NCBI RefSeq assembly: GCF_011090385.1
Contig: NZ_SEWW01000004.1
Location: 124,001 to 188,000, forward strand
From: Aquirufa beregesia
Lineage (GTDB): Bacteria; Bacteroidota; Bacteroidia; Cytophagales; Spirosomataceae
DNA: 64,000 nt
Direction: 5' to 3'
The notes under the pieces: generated by a model
The model's input: only the letters and a program-made list of their open reading frames with translations
Told to the model about the DNA's origin: nothing
Database searches by the model: none
Made by a program: the position numbers and the translations under genes
Shown here: positions 44,201-56,200 of the stretch, in pieces
Layout of the letters: each line of letters begins with the position of its first letter
Numbering within the stretch: position 1 is the stretch's first letter

Positions 44201-47200
44201 AGTAGGGCTGGTCAATTTAATAGTACCTGATAAACCTGTTACTACACCAGTCAAATTGTTCACCACAATGGTGATATTATTTTGAGAGGCATCAAAGTTT
44301 TTCACGACGTTGCCATATTGATCAAGCGCTTTTAATGAACCCACTAAAGGTTGTCCAACGACCTGTTGAGGAGCCAAAGTAACTTCTAATTTCGCGAAGC
44401 TAGAACTCACGACTTCCACTTGCAATTCCCCTTCTTTTGGCGTGTTAACGACTCCGTCTGTTGCTGAAATGATAGCTGTTTCCGCTTTGTATAATATGAT
44501 CACCGCACTAGCGAGACCATTGGTAAAGGTTAAATTAACGGTACTTCCAAATTCAGCTAAGGTGCTAACCGTGGCATTGAGGCTGATGATATTCGAGCCG
44601 GGGTTTTGAATTACTGTATTTCCAGCTGCTGTGGCATTGATATTAATGGTAGTAGACGTTGTCGTCTGATTTGTCTTTTTCACCGTTTGGTTCAATGTCC
44701 CTGTTCCGCCACCGATTGAAGTTGGTGTATTATTAGGTGCACCAGCACTTGGTTTATAGATTTCAGAGGCCGCTGTAGCTCCTGTAAAAGTGATTGGTTT
44801 GGAGCCTACATAAGATAACACCACATTATCATATTGATCTAGGGCTCTGATAGTAACAGTTTGGGTCGTTCCAGCTTCTTGTCTAGTTAAGCCTGAAATA
44901 AAGTACCTGTATAATGGGCCTGGACTCACCGTGAAAGCATTGCTATCACCTACTTTTCCATTGACATTGGAACCTACTCCTGTACCTGTTGCACGCAAAA
45001 CTATGCCTGTTTCTGCTTTATTATACAAAATTCCAGTAATGGTTACCGAATTTGTCCCTGCAAGAATAATACCAGTATAAGTGCCCGAAATAGTACCTGT
45101 ACCTGTTTTAACACTCAACGTAATGGTACTGTTAGCCGTAGCTAAAACAGTATTATCATTTTCATCTGTTAAGGTAGCCGTTATCGTTTGACTAGTACCT
45201 GCCACATAGTTACTTAGTGGACTTAACTTGATTTTTGATCCTATACCTGCACTGACAGAGAATGCATTTGAATGACCAATTTTTCCATGGGTATTTCCAG
45301 CACTTGAAGCTGTAGCTTTTAATTCTACGCCTGACTCTACTTTATCGTAGGTAATGCCAGAAATAGTGACACTAGAACTACCACTAAGTAGTGATCCTGT
45401 CAGTGTTCCACCCAAAGTACCTGTACCAGTTTTTATACCGACCGTTACCGTGGTGTTTACATCGGCATTCACAAGATTGTCATTAGCATCTACTAAAGTT
45501 GCAGTTAATGAGAATGCATTTAAAGCAATCTTATCTGTAATGGTAGAGATGATAAATCTATTGGCGCCTCCTGCATTGACATTGAATGCATTAGAATCTC
45601 CAGATTTACCACTGACATTTCCAGAACCAGAACCTGTTGCTGTTATCACAACTCCTGATTCTAATTTGGTATAGCTTACTCCCGAAATGGTTACAGCACT
45701 AGATCCCGCATTGATGGTTCCTGTTAATGTTCCACTTAGAGCGCCTGTACCTGTTTTCAAAGTCAAACTTACCGTTCCATTGGCGGTGGCATTCACTGGA
45801 TTACCATTCGTATCAGTTAGTGTGATGGTGATAGGGAATGCTGTTCCTGCTGATTGACTAGCAATAGTACTAACAATCAATTTAGAAGCAGCTCCTGCCT
45901 CAGAACTAAATCCAGCAGAAGTACCTGTTAAGTTATTATTATCTGTCGCCGTAATGGTCGTTGATGTACCTGAAACCGTATGCGTGGTATAGGTGACCGT
46001 AGCTGTACCATTAGCATCTGTGGTACTTGTTGCCGATGAGAAGGAACCATTGGCATTGCTCTTCGACCAAGTAATTGTTTTACCGGAAGTTGCGACAGGA
46101 TTATTATTGGCATCTACCAATTGAGCAGTAATGGTCACAGTACCTCCTGCCGTAGGAGATGTATTGCTGCTAGTAACGATGTATTTTGCACCTGCACCCG
46201 CAACAACACTGAATGAATTAGAATCTCCCATTTTACCAGAGACATTACCTGAGCCAGAACCAGTAGCTGTTAGGGCTACACCAGTTTCTGCTTTGGTATA
46301 AGTCACTCCGGAAATCGTTACTGCACTAGAACCAGCATTAATGGTTCCTGTAAGCGTTCCGGCTAAGGTACCGATTCCTGATTTTAAGGTTAAAGTAACT
46401 GTTCCATTGGTAGAAGCATTGACAGGATTTCCATTAGCATCTGTTAAAGTAACTGTAACGGCAAAAGCCGATCCAGCTGTTTGACCTGCAATGTTGGATA
46501 CCACTAATTTAGTAGCGCCTCCAGAACCAGCAGTGATAGTTGCTGTGGTGCCTGTTAAATTGTTATTATCTGTTGCTGTAATAGTAGTAGTTGTTCCTGC
46601 AACGGAATGTGAAGTGAAAGTTACCGTTGCTGTACCACTTGCGTCCGTCGTGCTAGTTGCAGATGAAAATGAACCATTTACATCACTTTTCGACCAAGTA
46701 ATTGTTTTAGCTGAAGTGCTTACTGAGTTATTGTAAGCATCGACTAATTGTGCCGTAATGGTTACAGTTGCTCCGGCAGCAGGTGAGGTAGAACTGCTAG
46801 TTACTATGTATTTAGAAGCTGTTCCAGGAACCACACTAAATGTGTTAGAATCTCCTGTTTTGCCTGAAACGTTTCCTGTACCCGAACCTGTGGTAGTTAA
46901 TGAAATACCCGTTTCTGCTTTGGTATAGCTTATACCTGAAATAGTTACTGCGCTAGAACCACTTGTGATAGTTCCAGTTAAAGTGCCACCTAAAGTACCT
47001 GTACCTGTTTTTAAGGTTAGTGTAATTGTTCCATTAGTTGTAGCATTCACAGGATTATCATTGGCATCAGTTAAAGTAACTGTTACAGCAAATCCAGTAC
47101 CAGCCGTTTGTTGAGCGATGTTAGTTACCACCAATTTGGTAGCAGTACCAGCGGTATACGTGATGGTAGATTGAGTTTGAGAACCAGTACCACTTTTCAC

Positions 47201-50200
47201 GGCAGCAGCCCCTAAGGTAGCCACAAAGACACCTGAACCAGCAGATGTTGGAGAGGTGACAGTAGCGGTATATGTACCATTACCATTATCCGTGACAGAG
47301 CCAATGGATCCTGTACCAGAAGATTTGGTGATGGTTACCGTAGCGCCACCAGCAGTTAAGTTATTTCCATTGGCATCTTTGGCAGTAAGGGTTAACACCT
47401 GAGTGCTAGAACCATTAGCAGTAATGCTAGCCGAAGTAGGTGTTAAAGTAGAAGCGGTAGCATCTGCTGCACCAGCTACTACATTGAAAGCATTAGAGTC
47501 CCCTGTTTTACCATTGACATTACCAGCAACAGATCCAGTAGCGGTTAAGACCACCCCCGTTTCTGCTTTGGTATAAGTTACGCCCGAGATGGTTACTGCA
47601 CTAGAACCAGAAGTAAGAGTTCCAATAAGAGTTCCAGCTAACGTACCCGTCCCCGTTTTACGAGAAAGAGTAACAGTTCCATCGGCAGTCGCATTGACCA
47701 CGTTACCATTATTATCTGTTAAAGTCACCGTAACAGCAAAGGCTGTTCCTGCAGTTTGACCTGCAATGTTGGATACTACTAATTTGGTAGCGCCTCCAGA
47801 ACCAGCAGTGATAGTTGCCGTGGTACCTGTTAAATTGTTATTATCTGTTGCTGTGATTGTCGTTGAAGTTCCAGCAACCGTATGAGTAGTAAATGTGACA
47901 GTGGCTGTACCACTACCATCCGTAGTGCTAGTCGCGGATGAGAATGAACCATTGGCATCGCTCTTCGACCAAGTTATGGTTTTACCCAAAGTGCTTACCG
48001 GGTTATTATTAGCATCTAATAATTGTGCCGTAATAGTCACGGTTCCACCAGCCGCAGGAGAAGTGGAACTACTTGTTACTATGTATTTAGTAGCTGCCCC
48101 AGCCACCACGGTAAATGCATTAGAATCCCCTGTTTTGCCATTGACATTACCAGCCACAGAACCTGTAGCCGTTAATACTACCCCCGTTTCAGCTTTGGTA
48201 TAGGTTACACCTGAAATAGTTACTGCGCTAGAACCACTTGTGATAGTTCCAGTTAAAGTGCCACCTAAAGTACCTGTACCTGTTTTACGGGTTAAAGTTA
48301 CGGAGCCATCAGCTGTTGCATTCACCGGATTACCATTGGCATCAATTAAAGTAATCGTTACTGTAAATCCAGTACCAGCCGTTTGTTGCGCGATAGTAGA
48401 AACGACTAATTTAGTTGCAGAACCAACAATAGAGCTAAATCCAGCTGAAGTACCAGTTAAACTAGTATTATCGGTTGCTGTAATGGTAGTTGATGTACCT
48501 GAAACTGTGTGTGTAGTAAATGTTACTGTTGTAGTACCATTAGCGTCGGTTGTACTAGTTGCTGATGAGAATGATCCGTTGGCATCACTTTTCGACCAAG
48601 TAATGGTTTTACCTGAAGTAGTGACAGGATTATTATTTGCATCTACTAATTGTGCCGTAATAGTTACTGTAGTTCCTGCAATTGGAGAAGTGTTACTACT
48701 TGTTACAATGTATTTAGCAGCAGCACCAGCCACCACAGAGAATGCATTGGAATCACCTGTTTTACCATTGACATTACCAGCCACAGAACCTGTAGCCGTT
48801 AAGACTACACCCGTTTCTGCTTTGGTATAAGTTACTCCAGAGATGGTTACTGCGCTAGAACCACTTGTGATAGTTCCAGTTAAAGTACCACCTAAAGTAC
48901 CTGTACCTGTTTTACGGGTTAAAGTAACAGTAGCATCCGCGGTTGCATTGACCACGTTACCATTATTATCTGTTAAAGTCACCGTAACAGCAAAGGCTGT
49001 TCCTGCAGTTTGACCTGCAATATTGGATACGACTAATTTAGAAGCGCCACTTGCATCTGATGTAATATTTGGAGTAGTACCTGTTAAGTTATTATTGTCC
49101 GTTGCCGTAATAGTTGTAACCGTATTGGCAACCGTATGTGCTGTAAATGTTACCGTTGCAATACCACTTCCATTTGTAGTGCTAGTTGCGGAAGAGAATG
49201 AACCATTGAGATTGCTCTTAGTCCAAGTGATTGTTTGGCTTGGAGTGCTTACCGGGTTATTATTAGCATCTACTAATTGTGCGGTAATGGTTACTGTTCC
49301 ACCAACAACCGGAGAATAATTACTACTGGTTACAATGTATTTTGTAGCAGCCCCTACCACGGTAGTAATCGTTCCCGAAGTGCCTGAAATAGCCGAAGTA
49401 GTCGCTGTTACAGTTGTAGCAGTAGCAACCACAGTATGTGTAGTAAATACAACTGTAGCAATCCCACTAGCATTGGTGGTTGAAGTAGCAGAAGCAAAAC
49501 TACCATTGGCGTTGGACTTAGTCCAAGTAACGGTTTGTCCCGAAGTAGCAACTGGATTGTCATTGGCATCGGCTAACTGAGCCGAAATGGTTACGGTAGC
49601 ACCCGCCACCGGAGAAGAAGACGAAGAAGTAACGATGTACTTACTAGCAGTACCCGCGACCGTGGTGATGGAAGCAGAAGTACCAGAAATAGCCGAAGTA
49701 GTAGCTGTCACGGTTGTAGCAGTACCTGAAACGGTATGCGAAGTGAAAACCACCGTAGCAATCCCACTAGCATTGGTTGTTGAAGTAGCAGAAGCAAAAC
49801 TACCGTTAGCATCAGACTTAGTCCAAGTAACGGTTTGTCCCGAAGTAGCAACTGGATTGTCATTGGCATCGGCTAACTGAGCCGAGATGGTTACAGTTCC
49901 ACCAGCAGCTGGAGAAGAAGATGAAGAAGTAACGATGTACTTACTCGCAGCTCCTGGAATATAGGTGATGGTCGATTGAGTTTGAGAACCTGTTCCACTT
50001 TTTACCTGGGCTCCCCCTAAAGTAGCCACAAATACCCCTGTTCCTGTTGAGGTAGGTGAGGTGACCGTTGCGGTATAAATTCCACTTCCTGCATGAGTTA
50101 CACTTCCTATGGAACCAGTACCTGACGATTTGGTAATGGTTACCACATCACCACCAGTTCCTCGGTTATTTCCATAAGCATCTTTGGCCGTTACAGATAA

Positions 50201-53200
50201 TACTTGAGTCGAAGTTCCATTGGCAGTAATATTAGCTACCGTAGGAGTTAATGTAGAAGCTGCAGCATCCACTGCACCCACCGTAACAGCGATATCATCA
50301 GTAGCATCAGTGATTCCAGCACCAGCATCAGCTGGAGTAGCGTCGGATAATGTTATCGTATAAGTTGCAGCCGTAGTTTTCTCAAACCAGAAATTAACAG
50401 TCGATGATCCATCTGCGAAATTGATACTTGTAATAACATTTCCTCCACTTGCAGCATCATAGAACACACCACTTCCTGTTGAAGTTAGATATGTTGTTAG
50501 AGATCCTGTTGTGTATGGCAATAAAGCTGCATCCAATCGAGTGCCAATATAGGCAGCTCTAGTTCCTGCAGCGATATCGGCTGGACTATTTAAGGTAAAG
50601 CTGGTGGCTCCTGTAGACTCTCCAATATAAAAATCAGAGAAGGAGTTAAAGTTTTGACCTTTCACGGTCTTAGTAGTTCCATCAGCACGCACATGTCCAC
50701 TAGGAGCTTTCCATCCCGCTGAGTTTTTGCGGACAATCATGTTAGATAGACTTGCCGATCCTGCAATATCTCCTGCGGGGAAACCCAAAGTAATATTATA
50801 CGTTGTAAAGCCATTGGAAGTTGTTCCACTTCCATCGCTTACTTGCCATTTTCTTTTCACATATTTGTCTCCACGAATACCTGATCCATTTACTTCTGTA
50901 TTATCTGGTAGTGCATTGGTGGATGATTCAATCGTTAAGTCAGTGGAAGCGGCACTTCTACCAATAAAATCTAAAGTTACTGGAGTATAGGCTGTGGCAT
51001 CACCTATAGGAAAGGCAACAGTAGGGTCCGTTTGCTTCGGAATAACTCTTGAAATAGAACCTTCTACATAGCGGGTATCGGAAGCACCTGTAATACTGGC
51101 ATCGCTAGGAAGAATAATCTTTTTATTATTACCCATGACCACATGGCCAGCTACTAAGTTTAAGGTATTATTGATGTTTAAATCAGAAGGTATTGTCAAA
51201 GAGGTTCCACCAGTAACATTGACTTTCAGTTCTTTCAAACTTTGTCCACCAGAAGCAAAATCCAGAGTAGGGCTTCCACTTGTTGTATTGACATGTAAGG
51301 TAGAAAGTGTTGTTCCTTTTAATTTACCCCCACTTGATCCATTAACTGTTTCATTTAATGTTAAGGTATTGTTGTCTCCAATGGAGAAAGAACCACTTTT
51401 CAAATAAAAGTCTTTCGCAATGCTGACATTTCCATGCATGGTTTGACCCGAAAACGAGTTGTCCCATTCGAAATGTAAAAATGCTTGATCAAATCCACCA
51501 GAAAGGGAAGTTGAACTTAGACCAGTAATTTTGGTTAATGCTCCGGCAGCTTGGGTAGTCCATAATGCTTTTGGAATAGATCCTCCATCTTTTGCATGCC
51601 AATAAGTTCCACCGTGGAAATTGGGTAAGAAGCTGCTACCAGATTCGTTAGTATTAGTAAAAGTTCCTCCTGAGTTTTTGAATGTACCGTGGGTATGGAC
51701 ATTATATCCCCCATCAATACCCGAGTGGTGATTTAACGTAAGAGTACCACCAGTAGTTAGGTCAAAAGTACCATCGATAATCATGCTGTATAAAGAAACC
51801 GATTGACTTAATGTAGTCGTGATTCCTGTTGGAATCTTAACTATATCATATGGATTATAGGTATATTTAATTCCAACAGTGTCTGCGAATGAGGTACCAC
51901 CGTCATTGGATATGGCCCAAGTAACCGCATTCCAATTTCCCGTTGTTTTTGGAGAATATATTTTCCCCTCTACAATGGTAAACGCTGCACTTGTGCCGGT
52001 GGTTAAGCTAGGACCGCCTACCGTATATTTAGTTGCTTTAATGGTAGCATTGGTGTTGACAGTATAAGGGTTGGTGGTTTTATCAATGGTAGAAACTTTG
52101 TATCGAACATAGCTAATATCCGTGAAATAGGAACTAGTTGGAATTGTAACTTGAATAGGATTTGATTGAACGACGTTAGAGGCATTTGTTCTTTCAATTC
52201 CATCAGAAGTCCTATCCGTAGCACCTAAAAACAAACTTAATTCAACTCCGATGTCAGACGGAGCAGGAGAGAAGTTGCCATAGGCGTCCACTAAATTCAC
52301 TCGGGCTATGTTATTATTAATTCCTAATATACCTGGTGCAAGCGTAATTCCTGTAACTGTAATGGTTGTAGGGGTATTAGGTGATATAAGGAAAGTAGAG
52401 GAAATAGCTTCTGTCAATGATCCGCTAGTTGCTTTTAACTTATAGGAAGAAGCACTTGATTTGTTGATAGAAATACCCGCAAATGTGGCTTCCCCAGCTA
52501 CTGCCGATTGTGTCAAGGTTCCTGAAAGTGTACCTGATGCAGGGTTGGTGTCAATAGACAAGGTAATGTTATCCGTTGCTGTGGTTGGATTACCAGCTGC
52601 ATCTAAGATTTGAACTTTGATAGAAGGACTAATGCTACTTCCTGCAGTAGCATTACTAGGCTGTACACTAAAGGCCAATTTTGCTGCACCTGAAGTCGTA
52701 ATATTAAATGGATTTGAAGTGGCCCCTGTTAAACCAGCACTACTTACTGCCAACGTATAACCCGTAGCAGCATTATTGATGGATAAGTCGCTAAAAGTAG
52801 CTACTCCATTCACTGCGGCTACCGTTTTTGTCCCAGATAATGTCCCCGATCCAGCATTCGTTCCAAAGTCGATGGTTACATTGGCTGTTGAGCTGGTTAA
52901 ATTACCATGGGTATCTTCAATTCTAACATTTACGGCTGGACTGATAGTCGCCAACGCTCCTGCATTACTTGGTTGAACTTGAAAGCTTAGTTTGGCTGCA
53001 GGACCTACGGTATAAGTTATCACACTATGTTGCATGGAGCCAGTACCGTTTTGCACGTGAACACCTCCAATGGTTGCTATGAATTCTCCTGTACCAACTG
53101 TTGTTGGGGAGGTTACAGTTGCTGTATAGGTACCATTTCCAACATCAGTAACCGAACCAATAGATCCAGTACCAGAAGATTTAGTAATAGTCACAGTAGC

Positions 53201-56200
53201 CCCACCAGCACCCACATTGTTGCCATTGGCATCTTTAGCAGTGACAGTTAACACTTGAGTAGAAGACCCATTCGCTGTAATACTTGCCGATGTAGGAGTT
53301 AAAGTAGAAGCGGTAGCATCCGCTGCCCCTGGCACTGTCGTAATAGTACTTGTCGTTCCAGAAATGGCCGAAGTAGTAGCTGTCACAGTTGTAGCAGTAG
53401 CAACCACAGTATGTGTAGTAAATACAACTGTAGCAATCCCACTAGCATTGGTGGTTGAAGTAGCAGTTGCAAAACTACCGTTAGCGTTGGACTTAGTCCA
53501 AGTAACGGTTTGTCCCGAAGTAGCAACTGGATTGTCATTGGCATCGGCTAGCTGAGCCGAGATGGTTACAGTAGCACCCGCCACAGGAGAAGAAGATGAA
53601 GAAGTAACGATGTACTTACTAGCAGCACCAGCCACGGTGGTGATAGTTCCTGATGTTCCAGAAATAGCCGAAGTAGTAGCTGTCACAGTTGTAGCAGTAG
53701 CAACCACAGTATGTGTAGTAAATACAACGGTAGCAATCCCACTAGCATTGGTTGTTGAAGTAGCAGAAGCAAAACTACCATTGGCGTTGGACTTAGTCCA
53801 AGTAACGGTTTGTCCCGAAGTAGCAACTGGATTGTCATTGGCATCGGCTAACTGAGCCGAAATGGTTACGGTAGCACCCGCCACCGGAGAAGAAGACGAA
53901 GAAGTAACGATGTACTTACTCGCAGTACCCGCGACCGTGGTGATGGTAGCAGAAGTGCCTGAAATAGCCGAAGTAGTAGCTGTCACAGTTGTAGCAGTAG
54001 CAACCACAGTATGGGTAGTAAATACCACTGTAGCAATCCCACTAGCATTAGTGGTTGAAGTAGCAGAAGCAAAACTACCGTTAGCATTGGACTTAGTCCA
54101 AGTCACGGTTTGACCAGAAGTACTCACTGGGTTATTGTTAGCATCGGCTAATTGAGCCGAGATGGTTACAGTTCCACCAGCAGCTGGAGAAGAAGATGAA
54201 GAAGTAACGATGTACTTACTCGCCGCTCCAGCCGTATAAGTAATGGTAGATTGAGTTTGAGAACCTGTACCACTTCTCACTTCTGCTCCACCTAAAGTGG
54301 CAACAAACACCCCAGAACCAACGGCAGTAGGTGAAGTTACAGTAGCTGTATAGGTACCATTTCCAACATCAGTAACCGAACCAATAGATCCAGTACCAGA
54401 AGATTTAGTAATAGTCACAGTAGCCCCACCAGCACCCACATTGTTGCCATTGGCATCTTTAGCAGTGACAGTTAACACCTGAGTAGAAGACCCATTCGCT
54501 GTAATACTTGCCGATGTAGGAGTTAAAGTAGAAGCGGTAGCATCCGCTGCCCCTGGCACTGTCGTAATAGTACTTGTCGTTCCAGAAATAGCCGAAGTAG
54601 TAGCTGTCACAGTCGTAGCAGTACCTGAAACGGTATGCGAAGTGAAAACCACCGTAGCAATCCCACTAGCATTGGTTGTTGAAGTAGCAGAAGCAAAACT
54701 ACCATTGGCGTTGGACTTAGTCCAAGTAACGGTTTGTCCCGAAGTAGCAACTGGATTGTCATTGGCATCGGCTAACTGAGCCGAAATGATTACGGTAGCA
54801 CCCGCCACAGGAGAAGAAGACGAAGAAGTAACGATGTACTTACTAGCAGCCCCAGCCACGGTGGTGATAGTTCCTGATGTTCCTGAAATAGCCGAAGTAG
54901 TAGCTGTTACAGTTGTAGCAGTAGCAACCACAGTATGTGTAGTAAATACAACTGTAGCAATCCCACTAGCATTGGTGGTTGAAGTAGCAGAAGCAAAACT
55001 ACCATTGGCATCAGACTTAGTCCAAGTCACGGTTTGTCCCGAAGTAGCAACTGGATTGTCATTGGCATCGGCTAACTGAGCCGAGATGGTTACAGTTCCA
55101 CCAGCAGCTGGAGAAGAAGATGAAGAAGTAACGATGTACTTACTCGCAGCTCCTGGAATATAGGTAATGGTCGATTGAGTTTGAGAACCTGTACCACTTC
55201 TCACTTCTGCTCCACCTAAAGTGGCAACAAACACCCCAGAACCAACGGCAGTAGGTGAAGTTACAGTAGCTGTATAGGTACCATTTCCAACATCAGTAAC
55301 CGAACCAATAGATCCAGTACCAGAAGATTTAGTAATAGTCACAGTAGCCCCACCAGCACCCACATTGTTGCCATTGGCATCTTTAGCAGTGACAGTTAAC
55401 ACCTGAGTAGAAGACCCATTCGCTGTAATACTTGCCGATGTAGGAGTTAAAGTAGAAGCGGTAGCATCCGCTGCCCCTACCACGGTGGTGATAGTTCCTG
55501 ATGTTCCTGAAATAGCCGAAGTAGTAGCTGTCACAGTTGTAGCAGTACCTGAAACAGTATGTGTAGTGAAAACCACTGTAGCAATCCCACTAGCATTGGT
55601 GGTTGAAGTAGCAGTTGCAAAACTACCATTGGCATCAGACTTAGTCCAAGTGACGGTTTGACCAGAAGTACTCACTGGGTTATTGTTAGCATCGGCTAAT
55701 TGAGCCGAGATGGTTACGGTAGCACCCGCCACAGGAGAAGAAGATGAAGAAGTAACGATGTACTTACTAGCAGCCCCAGCCACGGTGGTGATAGTTCCTG
55801 ATGTTCCTGAAATAGCCGAAGTAGTAGCTGTTACAGTTGTAGCAGTAGCAACCACAGTATGGGTAGTAAATACAACCGTAGCAATCCCACTAGCATTGGT
55901 GGTTGAAGTAGCAGAAGCAAAACTACCATTGGCGTTGGACTTAGTCCAAGTAACGGTTTGTCCCGAAGTAGCAACTGGATTGTCATTGGCATCGGCTAAT
56001 TGAGCCGAGATGGTTACAGTTCCACCAGCAGCTGGAGAAGAAGATGAAGAAGTAACGATGTACTTACTCGCAGTACCCGCGACCGTGGTGATGGTAGCAG
56101 AAGTACCAGAAATAGCCGAAGTAGTAGCTGTCACAGTTGTAGCAGTACCTGAAACGGTATGCGAAGTAAATACCACCGTAGCAATCCCACTAGCATTGGT

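Larger units (their letters stand above)
44960..50280 (-). repeat. Array 2 of Ig-like modules (mixed types A, B and C)
   Basis: Type A modules (KYIVTSSxxSPxAGxTV... about 100 residues) alternate with type C modules (KLVVSxIAxQTAGxxFxVTVTLTDxNGNxVNA... GVTYTKAETGV...), with a type B module (ADATASTLTPTSASI...) at 47,150-47,470. Another type B module and two homogenized type A modules lie at its N-terminal edge (about 49,300-50,280). The modules in the C-terminal part have diverged clearly from one another at the DNA level, unlike those of array 1. Confidence 0.8.
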
